The notes: generated by a model from the sequence alone, not told the origin. 64,000 nucleotides of DNA from Labia minor (GCA_963082975.1 OY720350.1:1511001-1575000); one strand, 5' to 3'. Positions 1-11,689 are shown, counted from the stretch's first letter. Program-made: numbers and translations.

Positions 1-212
1 GATAATATGTAAATTTAAGAAAATAATAATTCTTTTCAAATTTGTTATAAACATTGATAAATGTAAGTATATTACAGTAAAAAATAATAATAGATTAATT
101 TCTTAGCTCTTAATCTATCAATTTTATTTCGTAATAAAAAAAATTGTCACTTTATGTGTTTAATAAAATTTTTATTATTATAAAAATTTGATTTGATGTG
201 TTTCATATAAAT

Positions 213-360
213 AAATAAAATTATATGCGCCCAACGTTTTTCGTTGTATATGAAGCAGTTCATCCATAAACTTTTTGTCAGGTGTATATAAAAATTATTT
301 TATTCTTTTTAGTCCATGAATAAAACGTTATTTTATAAAAAAAATTTTATATTTATTATT
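213..360 (+). repeat. Dispersed repeat F1, copy 1
   Basis: This stretch runs from ATGCGCCCAACGTTTTT through a segment reading GTCCATGAATAAAACG and recurs at 43060-43190 (same strand) and 39530-39680 (reverse). The three copies differ by scattered substitutions and short gaps, so it is an old interspersed repeat. It has no coding potential and I see no terminal inverted repeats. Its class is unknown. Confidence 0.7.
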
Positions 361-1121
361 TATTCTTTACATACAATATTTTTATCATATATTTTATTAA
401 ATATATATTTAATCTAATTTATGTTTTACATTTATTTCCTTCTAAGTATATGTATTGGAATATATATGCATAAAAATGCCATTTAATAAGAGAAATAAAT
501 AATGATGGAAGGAAGACAAAGATTCAAAATCTCACGTATATGAATTTTACCTAAAATGCGGACAATGCAAATGAAATAGGATCGATTGATGAATGGAACG
601 TATATTTTTAATTTTCGGTTGCTTTTCTCAAAGAACTTTGATACTATTCGAATGCTTTCATTATGTCAAATATAAATAATGTAAACACAATGATCTGATC
701 ATTTTCATGGAATGATCCATTTCAATCTGTTAAAGGATTGCAATTCTTATGCATAAGTAAAATCCCATTTGTCTCTCGACTTTTAATTTTTCTAATATTT
801 AAAAGTTATTTATTTTTATTTTTTCTATAATTTACAATAATATAATGTATAATTTCATATTCAAGTTCAAGAAATAAAAGATAAGAAAGTGAGAGAGAGA
901 GAGAGAGAAGAGGGAGGGGAGGGGGATACTAGCAATAAGAAAGAAAGAACTAAGTGGTTGGAGCGTGATGAAGTGGTGCAGAAAAAGATGATGTGACATT
1001 ACACTAAAATGAAAAGTACAAACTTTACTTATCTAAATGAAAATGAAATTTGCATAGTTAGTGGGTCAGGTGAATGGGATGCAAAAGTAAGAGGAGGTGG
1101 GTTGTGAGAAGAGAAATGTTT

Positions 1122-1152
<31 letters not shown>

Positions 1153-1378
1153 ATAACAACAACAACAACCAACATTGACAGATAAATAGAAATATACATT
1201 ATATATATATATATATATATATTTATAAGTGATAGAAAGATGACAATATACAAAAAGAGGAGCAACAGGTCCATCACTTAGAACAACAGAAACAGGAAAC
1301 AACAACTTTATATCTATCTATCTAGCTACAGACCTACACGTTCAATATTATACAATCAAACCAACACATTCATTAAAT

Positions 1379-1414
<36 letters not shown>

Positions 1415-1530
1415 ATATAATCAATATGATTTTCAATTTATAAATAAAACATATTTAAAAAAAAGATTGTCTTTTTACAAAAAAAAAAAAATTATATATA
1501 TATAAGTAGAAATTGAAATATTTTTACTCT
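361..1530. other. AT-rich stretch with microsatellites, no gene seen
   Basis: No convincing coding region. It holds (GA)n tracts at about 891-908 and 1126-1152 and (TA)n tracts at about 1199-1221 and 1381-1409. The open frames here come from these simple repeats. Confidence 0.7.
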
Positions 1531-2058
1531 AATTGTTTAGTTTAATGGGTGTATGATGGATTTTGATAAAACTTTAACAGTATAGATACTTTTTTTGATT
1601 CAAAACAAACTTCCCTTAAGAAATATGTGGCGGTCGCTTCTAGTTTACGAGATAAAAATTATTAAAGTTTGACAGATAAACTATTTATGAATGAGCAGCC
1701 ATTTAATAATGTTTTATTGACTAATTCACTAATTATTCACTTATTCACTAATTTTCGGTTTTTATAAGTTCAGTTAGGATATAGGAAAATTTATTTAATT
1801 AATTTATTTTTTAATCTTCTTATATCCAAACCAAAAAGAATAAGATGGAAAATTAGTGGAGCCCACTGGTGGCCAAATAATGAAACATGGGACCTAAATA
1901 GAATATCAATGGATTAATATGCAAATGATAATTTTTATCTCATAAATTAGAACATACATACTGCTTAAGAAAAGTTTGTTTGGAATCAAAAAAGGAATCC
2001 AATGGTAAAGTTTTATCCAAATCCATAATCCATCATACATCGGTAAGACTAAACAATT
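1531..2058. mobile_element. Non-autonomous element with long terminal inverted repeats, copy 1
   Basis: The left end (AATTGTTTAGT, then GTATGATGGATT and GATAAAACTTTAAC) is mirrored at the right end (2048-2058, ACTAAACAATT), and the inverted repeats extend roughly 90 bp inward with mismatches. The middle is AT-rich and non-coding. A second copy lies at 53638-54683, interrupted by another repeat; the shared centre includes TTTTATTGACTAATTCACTA and AATTAGTGGAGCCC. The superfamily is undetermined because the target duplication is not clear. Confidence 0.7.
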
Positions 2059-2059
2059 A

Positions 2060-3545
2060 CCATTTTTCAATGGGTGAAGGACCACACCCACTAACTAACA
2101 AACTTTTAACATGACTTGAATTGAAATTGTCACCCAATTGGAGTAGAAGAAACTTTTCTATTGAATTTCTGTGGTATTTCAGAATTTGAAAGTTTTTTGC
2201 CCCAGGAAGTGTATTCCTGTAATTTTTTTTTATCCTTATCCTTATCCAAATCCTACTCTCCCAATTGACTCACCACCTTCCTTACATGGTTTATCAACCA
2301 ATCTCTTCCCTTATATTATAGTCTGTCTTCTTCCAACTTGTTCACCCATTCTGGTAATGATATATAATTTTTCAAAAGGGGTTTATCAGAAAATTCTGGT
2401 AAAATTTCAAGATGATCCATTCATCCAATTTCGAAAATAATTTAAACTTAAAAACAAAACAAATTCCAAAGTTATATATGAATTTCTCTAAATCATGAAT
2501 TGTTTTATAAATTTTTCACAAGTGTGCAGAAAAAAAAACCTTTTATATACCTACATATATGTATATACGAGTAGTATAATTATAATAGATAATCATCATC
2601 ACACTATAATCATATAAATATGTACAATGACGGAAAAAAAATAAACGTCAGTCGATTATTCATTAATGTTAATTATTAATTCTTCATCTCTTTAATTAAG
2701 ATGAATTTCATAAAAATATTCGAAAATTTTCTAGATAAGAAAGATATTTATCTAATTATATTTATAATTTCTATACTATACTATTAAATAGGTAAGATGG
2801 ATATGTATACAATATTATATATACAGTTACATGCATGTAGATTTATGTAGTAGATAGATAGATGGATATTTATTAGACAAAATATAGACATGGGTAATAT
2901 AATAATCAACATGGTACACTTACATAATTCAAAAAAATAAAAAAAATAAAAAAAATTAAAATATACTTTAAAAAATAATATATAATAATTATTAATATAT
3001 ATATATATACATTGAAGTATATTTATTTATAAATATTTTGAAAATAATAAAAATAGAAACATCCATTTTTTTTTTCATTTAAAACAAAATGGCTGATTTG
3101 AAAATGAAATGGGAATTAATAGGAAAATAGAGAATAAATTGTATAATATTTATATTATCTTTTTAAATAATTCCAATATATTTTTAGTGACTGTCCAATT
3201 CATCTAGTTTATTTATTGTTCCGTAGTAGAAGTAAATAGTATTTACTAAAAGCAGAAGGAATCCTACCTACCATAAAGTATAGGATCTACTCCAACCCAC
3301 GCTTAACATTAAACAAGCATTAAGATCATCTTTTCTTATCTATTCAAACATAATCTCCTAATTATAATACTTTATAAGGCTAATTAGGTTTGCAAAAGAT
3401 CAGCCATCCTTGATTTTTTTCGGTGATTATATCATAAATAATTAATAATAAGCAATTCTGCATACTAACATGGCTGTTATACTGTACTGTTTCTTATAAA
3501 TATATAATAATTAGGTAGGTAAATAAAGGAATAATGAGGAGAGTG
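2060..3545. other. AT-rich stretch, no gene seen
   Basis: I see only A/T-rich sequence and short simple repeats. The open frame at 2171-2440 has no recognisable domain and lies partly in degenerate repeat-like sequence. Confidence 0.6.
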
Positions 3546-3551
3546 TATTTA

Positions 3552-3715
3552 CTTGATAAAGTAAGGCTTGCCATCAGGTTGGAGAGCCTGCTCCCAGCCA
3601 TACGGGAAACCGAGGGTATGCGATGACCACGTCTCAAGGGGAGGCAACCACGATGACGTACGGGTCACGTGACTGAAAACAAACAAACAAAAATAATAAA
3701 TAAAGTAATGAAATT
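3552..3715 (+). repeat. SINE-like fragment with AAAC/AAT tail
   Basis: An island of balanced composition (GGCTTGCCATCAGGTTGG through GGGTCACGTGAC) sits in AT-rich sequence and ends in GAAAACAAACAAACAAAAATAATAAAT. An abrupt GC-balanced body followed by a short simple-repeat tail is typical of a SINE or truncated LINE 3' end. No internal RNA polymerase III boxes were recognised and no second copy was found here. Confidence 0.45.
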
Positions 3716-4174
3716 CATGGATATTTTTTAATTCATTTACTTATATAAATTTATTAACAAATTAATAAACCTATTGTAATTTTATATCAAGGTAAAGAAC
3801 AGTTCAATGTTATTATTTTTTTTAAAAAAAAAATAATAATTTTAATCAACTTTCAATTAATATAATAATATATGTATGATGATATATCATTTAAATTAAA
3901 TTTATTTCAACCAAATATATTGTAATATATTATTGACAATGTTTAGTCATTTTTTGGACAGAACCGCGATGACATCGGTAAAGAATTCATGTGTTTGAGG
4001 GTGCATGAAAACTCTCACCAGTTTGAACAGGTGCTTATAAAAGTGTATGGTCAACCGTTGGATAGATAACGACTTTCCTATTATGAATTGAATTTCGAGC
4101 CGTTCAGTTGCAATTGCCTGCCGTCACAGTCGAGTTGGGAGGAAATCGTGTGACCAGTTGAAAATACCTCATAG

Positions 4175-4392
4175 TTAGGGTGACCATATTTTGAAAACAC
4201 CAAACCGGGACATTTTACATTTTTTTTTTCTTTTTAAAACCAAATTCAAAAAATTTTGAAAAAAAGTACGAAATGTCCTAAATATTTAAAAACATGAACA
4301 ATAGGTTGTCCCGAAGATATTTTTCGGAACGCCGGGACAGAACACCTAAAAATGGGACAATCCCAGAAAACTAGGACGTTTGGTTATCCTAA
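4175..4392. mobile_element. Small inverted-repeat element (MITE-like)
   Basis: It begins TTAGGGTGACCATATTTTG and ends with GGTTATCCTAA, giving imperfect inverted ends of about 12 bp. The interior has paired GGGACA and TGTCC motifs. This resembles widespread MITEs that start AGGGTGACCATA. It abuts the palindrome at 4391-4522. Confidence 0.5.
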
Positions 4393-4522
4393 TATTATCC
4401 TTTACACGTGCCCAACAAAAAGAAAAGCGTGGGCGCATATGAACATAAGTAGTAGATAAAGAATTTAATATTATTATATGCGCCCCATGCTTTTTTGTTG
4501 GGCTTATGTAAAGGATAATATT
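4391..4522. repeat. Near-perfect 132-bp inverted repeat (foldback element)
   Basis: The left arm (4391-4440, AATATTATCCTTTACACGTG and on) is mirrored by the right arm (about 4474-4522, ending TGTAAAGGATAATATT), with roughly 48-bp arms and a short AT loop. The arms include GCCCAACAAAAA and TTTTTGTTGGGC. As RNA or single-stranded DNA it would form one long hairpin. It is probably a small MITE. Confidence 0.75.
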
Positions 4523-5335
4523 CAAGGTTTAATTAATATTTTATTTTCTATTATTTAGGCCATTTTTGATTGATATTAAAAATATTTTTTTAGTAATTTA
4601 TTTTCAAGTTTTTAGTTTTTTTTTTTATTTGCCATTTCACTCGTATACCGCCTTTAATGCACACTTCTACATTATTTGGGATTAAATTATAGCCAGATAA
4701 TATTACATAATATTCATTATACTTATTTATATTTTCAATTCATTTTAAATAATATTTTCAACAAATATGATATACTTACTTAAAATCTAAATCTAATCTT
4801 ATTTATTAATTTAATACGATTATCGATTATATTCGTATAAATAATATTAAATTAAATCCAATAATAAATTATTTTCAATAGTTATTCAATAGTTTGTTTG
4901 TTTTTTTACAAGTAATGATATTAATTTTCTATTCATTCATTGAAATTTGAATTTGAATTATTAAATAAGAGAGAAAGAGAGAAAATTTAACAAGTTGATG
5001 AACCAAAAGGCCGGCCATCGACCCTTTTCAAATATATAAGAGCACCCAGATTTAGTCTATAACGCCTCTCTAAAATTAACCCTCAATTGTCAAACAAATT
5101 CGGCCAATGTCAAATCAAATCAGTAAACTTAAAAAAAAATCACCCAAAAATATCTGAATGTTTATTTGCTTGTCTCGTGTATCCTCCATTCGTCAAGGAA
5201 AGGATGAGTGAAAATAAAATCATTATTATTATGATTTATTAATCTTATTTTTAGATTTCCAAATTACACATTAAATCACTCAGAATAAATTTTCATTTCT
5301 TAGATAATCTTTTTTTACTATTTTCAATGTTGAGA
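4523..5335. other. AT-rich stretch, no gene seen
   Basis: No coding region or recognisable repeat, except a slightly GC-richer patch around 5000-5110. Confidence 0.6.
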
Positions 5336-5540
5336 TTTTGATGTTTTTATACATTTTGAAGGATCCTCAATCATTTTCAAGTACTGGAATTAAATTTTTA
5401 ACACTGCAAATCACGCACCAGCACATGACATGGTGCCATCAACAAAGAGCCAAACACGCAAATATTTTTTTAATAATTTTAATATATAATTTATATATTA
5501 TTTAATCAAATTCAACTCGCGAGATTGTAAAAGTAGTACT
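5336..5540 (-). repeat. Dispersed repeat R, fragment (reverse)
   Basis: The reverse strand reads through the family landmarks seen at 6960, 45790 and 53940: GGCACCATGTCATGTG, a short CAGTGTTAAAAATTTAAT segment, and (leftmost here) the region near AACATCAAAATCTCAACATT. It is a decayed partial copy. Confidence 0.65.
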
Positions 5541-5998
5541 TAGTTGTATTTAGTAGTTAAACACTAGTTTAACCATGGTTTTTAATATGACTGTTTTTAA
5601 TTTGCTCTATTTTCGTCCGAGCTGAATGAATTGAAATGTTGAACGTGACACATTTAACTTAATTTATGCATTTTATATAATATTAAACATTATATTCTAA
5701 TGTATTATTAAATAAATACCCTTACCCTTGTTAGAATTAATAAAAAATTTATTGATATAAATCAATATAAATCCATACCTATATATCTCAATTATAATAT
5801 AAATAAACTATAATATTTTAATTTTAATATGTTTAAAATTCATATTTATGTTGCGACTTTCACCCCCTCTCGTTGACAAACCCCCACTCTTATCTCCCAA
5901 TCTCTGTTTGAACGTAGACAATTGTTCTTCGTGGGAATCCATTTTGCACTTTTGTATCCTATGGGATCCTGTTCATTGATAAATATGTTAAGGCTATA

Positions 5999-6290
5999 CG
6001 AGGTCTGTTCAAAAGAAAAGGTGAATTTTGAATTTTCTCGGGCTGTGTACATTTGATTATGGAAATTTTTTTGTTATGTTGGTACACATATGTTTCTGAA
6101 ATTGATTTAACACTGAGCGCTAGTATTCCGTGTGAGTGTAAAATTACAAATATTACATATATTGATTTCCTAGTAAAAAAAAAGTCGAATTGGCAGTCGT
6201 GGGACTGGCCGACAGAAGTGAAAACTTGTGCGTAAGAAATTTGAAAGCAGACGGAATGCGCACCAGCTTCACGAGACAAATGAAATTTAT
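5999..6290 (+). mobile_element. Mariner-like end fragment
   Basis: After a TA dinucleotide (5997-5998) comes CGAGGTCTGTTCAAAAG, which has the CGAGG start and purine-rich layout of mariner inverted repeats; compare CGAGGCCGGGTC at 41055. No matching right end or transposase was recognised, so this looks like a truncated left end. The identification rests on terminal sequence only. Confidence 0.4.
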
Positions 6291-6399
6291 ATACGTATAT
6301 ATATATATAAGACAAGTGTTACATATATATATAAAATTCATAATTATTTTTTTCAGCAAACTGATTATTATTACAAAAATATTAAAAATACGATGTGTA

Positions 6400-6860
6400 T
6401 GAATATATATATATGTCTGTCTGTCTGTGTGTGTGTCTGTCAAATACTCAAAAACTACCCGTCCGATTGCGATTTATCCAAAATTAATTTAAATAGTAAT
6501 ATTTTGGTAAAAGTCTATTTATGGTTACCATGGTTACATTGAAAAATTTACAATAAATAAATAAAAATAATTGGAAATCTTTTCAACTTATTATTTTGAT
6601 AAATTTTATTAATATTTTTAATTTTTTTTAAACTGCCAAAAATAACATACCCATAATAATAGTTGTAATAAAAATAAAAATATAAATCACAATGTAAGTA
6701 AAATATTGAATCGTTTTATTTATATTGTTTCAATTATTGTTTGAATATTTATTAAATTTATATATAGATTAATTTACATGTTTAAATGTATATTTAATAA
6801 ATTTATTTATTGATTCTTAATATTAATAACTCCAATTACTTTCTTGAAATTTTTTTTTAT
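6400..6860 (+). mobile_element. Helitron family C, internal fragment
   Basis: From the GTCTGTCTGTCTGTGTG run it continues ACTACCCGTCCGATTGCG, the TGGTTACCATGGTTACATTG segment and AAAATAACATACCCATAATA. The same order is found in the bounded Helitrons at 30074-31849 and, on the other strand, at 42237-43051. The 5' TC end is degenerate and no CTRR end is present. Confidence 0.65.
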
Positions 6861-6959
6861 TTAAAAGCATATTCAGCATATCTCGCAAATTTGAATTGGA
6901 TTAAATAACATATATTAATTTAAATTAAATTAAATTAATTCAATTATAAATTAAAAGTA

Positions 6960-7180
6960 ATAAATAATATTTATTAAACCAGCGAAAGTTTGGCTCTCTT
7001 TTGATGGCACCACGTCACGTGTTGGCGCGTGAGATTTCCAGTGTTAAAAAATTAATTCTGGTACTTTCAGCGATTCTATCAAGCTGAAATTCTATATATA
7101 GCAGTTTTATACAATTATTAATCATGTGAAAAATTATCAAACATATATCTTTATTTTTACGGTCACACAACACACACACA
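6960..7180 (+). repeat. Dispersed repeat R, partial copy
   Basis: It shares AAACCAGCG, GATGGCACCACGTCACGTG, TTGGCGCGTGAGATTTCCAG and AAGCTGAAATTCTATATATA with the copies at 45790-46300, 53933-54462 and (reverse) 12700-14000. The 3' part is missing; the copy fades into CA- and TA-rich sequence. Confidence 0.75.
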
Positions 7181-7439
7181 CATATTTAAAAATTAATTTA
7201 TTAAAATATATATTATATAATATATTATATATAGTGTATAATTTAATATATATATATATATATATATTCTGAAATTAATTTTAAATTATATAAATATATT
7301 AGAAATTAATTTAATATAATTTAACACATAATAATATATTAAAATATTTTATTTTATATATACATAATTTAATAATACTGATTATTAATGTAAATATAAA
7401 TAATAATATTTAATATGGCAAATATGTAAAATTTTGTAA

Positions 7440-7620
7440 AGAATTTATCAGAAGTTTAGTGTCTAACATTCTGGCGTATTGCGCATGCGTATATCGTCGG
7501 TCGGTCGGTCGTTTTGGAATCTCACGCGAGTTCTATACTTTTCCCCATCCCGCAAAAGTGCTCAACGCCGCTAAAGAAGTTTTCACTTCAAAAATCATTT
7601 TTGTTTAGTAAGTATAAAAA
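7440..7620. other. GC-balanced patch with a GCGCATGCGT palindrome
   Basis: TTGCGCATGCGT at about 7479-7490 matches the NRF-1 type consensus, followed by a short (TCGG)n run and CACGCGAG. It lies among repeats, so it may be part of an unrecognised element rather than a promoter. Confidence 0.3.
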
Positions 7621-7844
7621 AAAAAAAAAAAAATTTAAAACTTGCATTAAAATGATTAAATTATATTTTCTTGGTTTTTATTTTTAGTTTGATTACTCAA
7701 TTATTAATTACTACTATATTTTAAGTGAAATATTTTCCGACAATGAATAAAAAATTAATACTTTGTAAACTACCACTTCCGGCTTTCGGATATACATCAA
7801 AAGTTGATGAATTCATGTTACTGCTGTATATATATATATATATA

Positions 7845-8470
7845 CTAGCTGCTCAGAGCTCCTTCGTCGCTCTTCGCATCTAGACGGGGGCTCCGCCCCC
7901 CGAGTGTCCCTATTCTGAGCTATAACCATCTAACTCCTACCCTGTCCCATCTCTCTCACGTTCCTTCCTAAATTGTCCACCCTGTTCACAATTGATCTTC
8001 CACACAGACGTTTTCCAATCGAACTCCCCACCAATATATTTTTCCTCTCCCATTCTAGCCATGTGCCCTGCCGATCCCAGCCTTCTCTATTTTATGACCT
8101 ATATCTAGAGATGCATAGAGGTCATGCAATTCCTTGTTATGCAGTCTCCGCCATTCCCCGGTGTCCTCATCTTTCTTTGGTCCATAAATGCTGGGAAGAA
8201 TCCTATTCTCAAATACTCTGAATCTATTCTCATCTCCCAGGGTTATAGACCAAGCCTCCCACACATATAATACAATTAATAATTTAATAATTTTGATCCC
8301 CTTTGATAATAATTTCCAGATTGCAACCTTGATTTAAATTCTTTGCAAATATTATTCTCTCTGATACTAATTATTTTGTCTTATCACTATTAATTTCAAA
8401 CCCCATCAATTTTCCTGCCTCGATTAATTTTTTTATGCTACTTTAAATGTTATTAATTTATTTAAAAAAA
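7845..8470 (-). mobile_element. Helitron family A, 3' terminal part with LINE fragment (reverse)
   Basis: On the minus strand the element ends with a GAGCGACGAAGGAGCTC hairpin, then GAGCAGCTAG at 7848-7845 followed by T: the canonical Helitron 3' end (hairpin plus CTRR, inserted before T). The rest is a decayed C-terminal piece of a LINE reverse transcriptase; reverse-strand residues include AWSITLGDENRFRVFENRI and GPKKDEDTGEW. The 5' end is not recognisable. Confidence 0.8.
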
Positions 8471-8699
8471 ATATCAAAGTAAACAAAATTAAAATAAAAT
8501 ATAAAATTAGCATAACACTAAACTACTATAAAAATATATTATATATTAAAATCTTACGTGAAAATCCAATTATGAGATCAAATTTTCTTAATTAAAATAA
8601 TTTACTCACATATCTTAAAAATTAATAGTATTAAATTATAGCCGTAATGTGAATGTTTTCAAAGTTTAAAAGGCCAATAAGATCAATTGAGATATTGTA

Positions 8700-8825
8700 T
8701 AGATATATAAAAAGATTTTTATCTGCACATTGCTCAGAATTTAAATTATCGCCACCAGCGCCTCTATGATCTAGTATGGTAACTAAACTAGTATGGTAAC
8801 TAAACTATTTAACTATTAATTATTC
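8700..8825. mobile_element. Joined Helitron fragments (family A 5' end and reverse module B)
   Basis: GATATATAAAAAGATTTTT followed by TCTGCACATTGCTCAGAATT matches the 5' region of the Helitrons at 15087 and 36816. It then runs into TATCGCCACCAGCGCCTC, the reverse complement of module B at about 36375-36395. The 5'-terminal TC has been lost. Confidence 0.6.
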
Positions 8826-8828
8826 AGT

Positions 8829-8855
8829 ACCGGGACCCCGAGCCTCGGCTCGGTA
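8829..8855. repeat. Hairpin motif, copy 1
   Basis: ACCGGGACCCCGAGCCTCGG with following CTCG forms a CGAGCC/GGCTCG stem with a TC loop. It is a GC-rich spot in AT-rich surroundings and has relatives at 8911, 9810, 10346 and 40047. Function unknown; it may be an element end. Confidence 0.6.
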
Positions 8856-8904
8856 CTTAAGTTAAAAAAAAATGATTCATTATTATTGGGTTTGGCTGGT
8901 AATA

Positions 8905-9045
8905 TTAATACCTGGGACACCGAGCTGTCGCTCGACCCTTTAAAAAATATTAATCTACAATTAATTATTTATTACAATTATTAAATGTTGCATCATTGCA
9001 TCAATCTGATTAAAATGAATTGAACTGGGGTCCTCAATAATACAA
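8905..9045 (+). repeat. Dispersed repeat with hairpin end, copy 1
   Basis: It starts with hairpin motif copy 2 (8911-8938, CCTGGGACACCGAGC with GCTCG pairing) and continues for about 100 bp to TGAACTGGGGTCCTCA. The whole segment is repeated in reverse at 39945-40085. No coding capacity. Confidence 0.7.
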
Positions 9046-9299
9046 ACAAACAATTTTAGCTAGCATAATAAGATTAATCCAAGTAATATCGTCTATTTCT
9101 ATTCGACACTATTTTCAGTTATGAAATGAACAGTCAGTAGAGAGTAAAAAAATTGTAATTGAAGACCGTTGTTTTTAAAAATAATTAAATTATTTTATAG
9201 ATTATAAAATAAAAATTATTGTATTAACATTAAAAATATTGAAATAAAAAAATAATAGTTTGATTTAATAAACTAAAATATTATAAACATTTTTAATGT

Positions 9300-9600
9300 G
9301 AATTTCTCAGGGAGGTAGGGAGCCCAATTCATTTAACCATCCATGTTGTATAAGGAATCTTAATTTCTTAACACTCCGTTTTTTCAAATTTAAAATAGAG
9401 GGAGAGAAAGAGTTTCAATTATATTCGAATAGTCTATATATTCTATATATGAGTATTTTTTTTTTCTGAATTTAATACCAAGTTGATTTTCAAAATTTTC
9501 TATTCTTTATGCATATGATTGATTACATGTGTTAAAATTTAAACAAATTCAAATATTCTAATTTATAAATTTATATAAAATTTAATATTATTTTTTCGAG
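9300..9600 (-). mobile_element. Helitron family A, internal fragment (reverse)
   Basis: The reverse strand matches 37440-37640 of the bounded Helitron at 36816-38355, including AAAACGGAGTGTTAAGAAAT and AATCAAGTTGGTATTAAATT. No ends are present. Confidence 0.65.
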
Positions 9601-9601
9601 A

Positions 9602-9703
9602 CTAATGGCAAATACCGGTGGCCCTAGTCAGAGCAAGAGAAGACTCCTTTTGGTAGCGGCCCAGTCGATGATGTTATATGGATCGGAGATTTGGGCTTTA
9701 CAA
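9602..9703 (+). pseudogene. Non-LTR reverse transcriptase fragment (R1/jockey-like)
   Basis: An open stretch of 34 codons reads LMANTGGPSQSKRRLLL, then AAQSMMLYGSEIWAL. This is the thumb region found downstream of the catalytic motif in R1/jockey-type LINE reverse transcriptases (the 'hS.LLYg.eiW' pattern). Its abrupt 3' end joins the Helitron-internal segment CTATATTTTAAGTG. It is a different LINE from the one in Helitron family A. The clade assignment is from memory of the motif. Confidence 0.6.
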
Positions 9704-9809
9704 CTATATTTTAAGTGAAAAAATGATTTCTTGGTTATATAAAAATTAAAATATGATTCTTTATATCTTTATTATATAGAAAAGTAGGCGTGTTAATATA
9801 AAATATATA

Positions 9810-9837
9810 CCTGGGACACCGAACTATCACTCGACCC
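9810..9837 (+). repeat. Hairpin motif, copy 3 (decayed)
   Basis: CCTGGGACACCGAACTATCA corresponds to the motif at 8911 but the stem has lost pairing through substitutions. Confidence 0.5.
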
Positions 9838-9839
9838 TT

Positions 9840-10740
9840 TAACCAATTTATACAATTTATTTTTATATACTTTAAAAATTTTACAATTTTTTAATTATTT
9901 ATTATAATTGTTAAATGGGATTTCTAAAAATGACCCATTAAAAATTTGTTTCCTAAAATGTTTCAAATTAATTAAAATAAATTGTATAAATGTTCATTTA
10001 TAAAATCTATATATCTGTGAGTTTGTTTTTCGATTTTTTAAATTTTGATTTTGGATTCGATTAGAGCTTAAAATGTGTAAATGTAAAGTGGTCTTGGTTT
10101 TTTTAAAATTCGTTTGGGAACATGGTCAAATCGGCAGTCAAAGTTGAAAATTCCCCATATATTATAACTACTGTAATTAGTATTATATATAATGTAAAAT
10201 TATAAAGAAAAAATGTTTAGACATTATTATAGACATTTTCATTCTGTAAATTAAATAATTTTATTTCATTTAAATAAATATCTATTTTTAAATATTTTTT
10301 TCTCTCTACATTATTTATCTAATTCTCACAATATATTAAGATCATACCGGGACCCCGAGCCTCGGCTCTGTAATTAAGTTAAAAAAAAAAAATTCATTAT
10401 TATTGATAAATATATATCGTAATTTATAATTATAAAATATTATTAAAATATATATTTTTAATTTTATTTCGAAATTAAATAAAAAATTTTAAAATATTTT
10501 AAATATAAAAAAAATATTAATAAAATATTCTTTAAAAAAAGGCGGGAGTCAAATTTCAATATAAATGTCATTTGTGATGTCATCAATATATAAATTAATA
10601 ATAAATAATATTAATAAATATTAAATTTAATAAAAGAACAATGAATAAATAAATATAAAATAGTAATTTATTAAAATGTAAACAATAGATAAAAAGAAAA
10701 AAAATAACAAATTCATTATTTTCATTTTCATTTTTAAATA
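9840..10740. other. AT-rich repeat-derived stretch, no gene seen
   Basis: Non-coding. It includes another hairpin motif at 10346-10371 (ACCGGGACCCCGAGCCTCGG), nearly identical to that at 8829. Confidence 0.55.
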
Positions 10741-10810
10741 ACGATTCACCCGGAGAGTTTCGAACCGACGAAATCCACTCGTTAAAACATCACTTTACCA
10801 TCTGGACTAA
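10741..10810 (-). repeat. tRNA-like segment (reverse), probably repeat-borne
   Basis: The reverse strand reads TCCAGATGGTAAAGTG, then CGTCGGTTCGAAACTCTCCG. The second part is close to an RNA polymerase III B box and the first is a weak A box at about the right spacing. No full cloverleaf with a paired acceptor stem was evident, so this is more likely a tRNA-derived repeat than a working tRNA gene. Confidence 0.4.
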
Positions 10811-11099
10811 TATATTTAGATAAAAAATTCTCATTTTTTTACTGTCTTAGCAGGCAGATTTGATGTTTTTTATTTTATTTTTTTTTTTTTGAGAGAGATT
10901 AATAAATATCTATATATATTTTATTAAAAATAAATATTTTTAATTTTATTTCGAAATTAAATAATAAATTTTAAAATATTTTAAATAAAAAAAAATATTA
11001 ATACAAATAAAAATGGAGGCCAATTTTGACGTTTTCCATATATAATTTTCAATTTAGAAATTAATAATGAAGCTGAATGTTTCAAGAGATGTGATCAAT

Positions 11100-11663
11100 A
11101 AAACTCAATTTTTCTTTATAAATACTATATCTAGTGTGAATTTGAAAAAAATCGTTAGAGCGGTTTTTGAGAACCAATATATATAGATAGATAGATATAT
11201 ACAATTTTAGCTAGCATAATAAGATAAGATTAATTTTTCTTTATAATTTTTTTAAAATTTTTCTAATTAAAAAATCGAAAATCGGGCTTCGAGGTCTGGT
11301 GGCCAGCCCCTTTGTGCTTCCGTGTAAAAAATTCCATGTCCCTGCGTGCGATAGATTTGCCTGGAGAGCTCGGTTAGACAAACAGACATACACATTACAC
11401 TTGCTTTTATTATTATAGAAGATATATATACTAAATTTTATTAAAATCTGTTGAGCCGTTCAACCTGTACATTTCTACACGGCCGGACGTACGTACGGAC
11501 AGACAGACATGCTTAAAAATACTTTTTTCTATAACAAAATGCATGATTCATGGAGATATGTAAAAAAATCTCCACATCTCCACATTTGATGTGAAAACAC
11601 AATACCTTCCCTTCCTATCGTCGGTCGATAAAAACAAACAAACAAACAAACAAACAAACAAAC
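11100..11663 (+). repeat. Dispersed repeat with (AAAC)n tail
   Basis: It includes GAAAACACAATACCTTCCC and the 3' end TATCGTCGGTCGATAAAAAC, followed directly by about eight AAAC units (11632-11663). The same 3' end, CGTCGGTCGGTAAAAA, occurs at about 31184, 54443 and in reverse at 19073, 35047 and 42514. A fixed 3' end with an A-rich simple tail is the layout of a LINE/SINE-type retroposon. Confidence 0.65.
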
Positions 11664-11689
11664 CTTTATGAATGTATTAACATTATTAT

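Noticed and set aside
1029..1305. Ser-Leu and Tyr-Ile rich open frames
   Set aside because: They are translations of (GA)n and (TA)n microsatellites.
10741..10810. Functional tRNA gene
   Set aside because: A B box is present but the A box is weak and no complete acceptor-stem pairing could be made; it sits in repeat-derived sequence.
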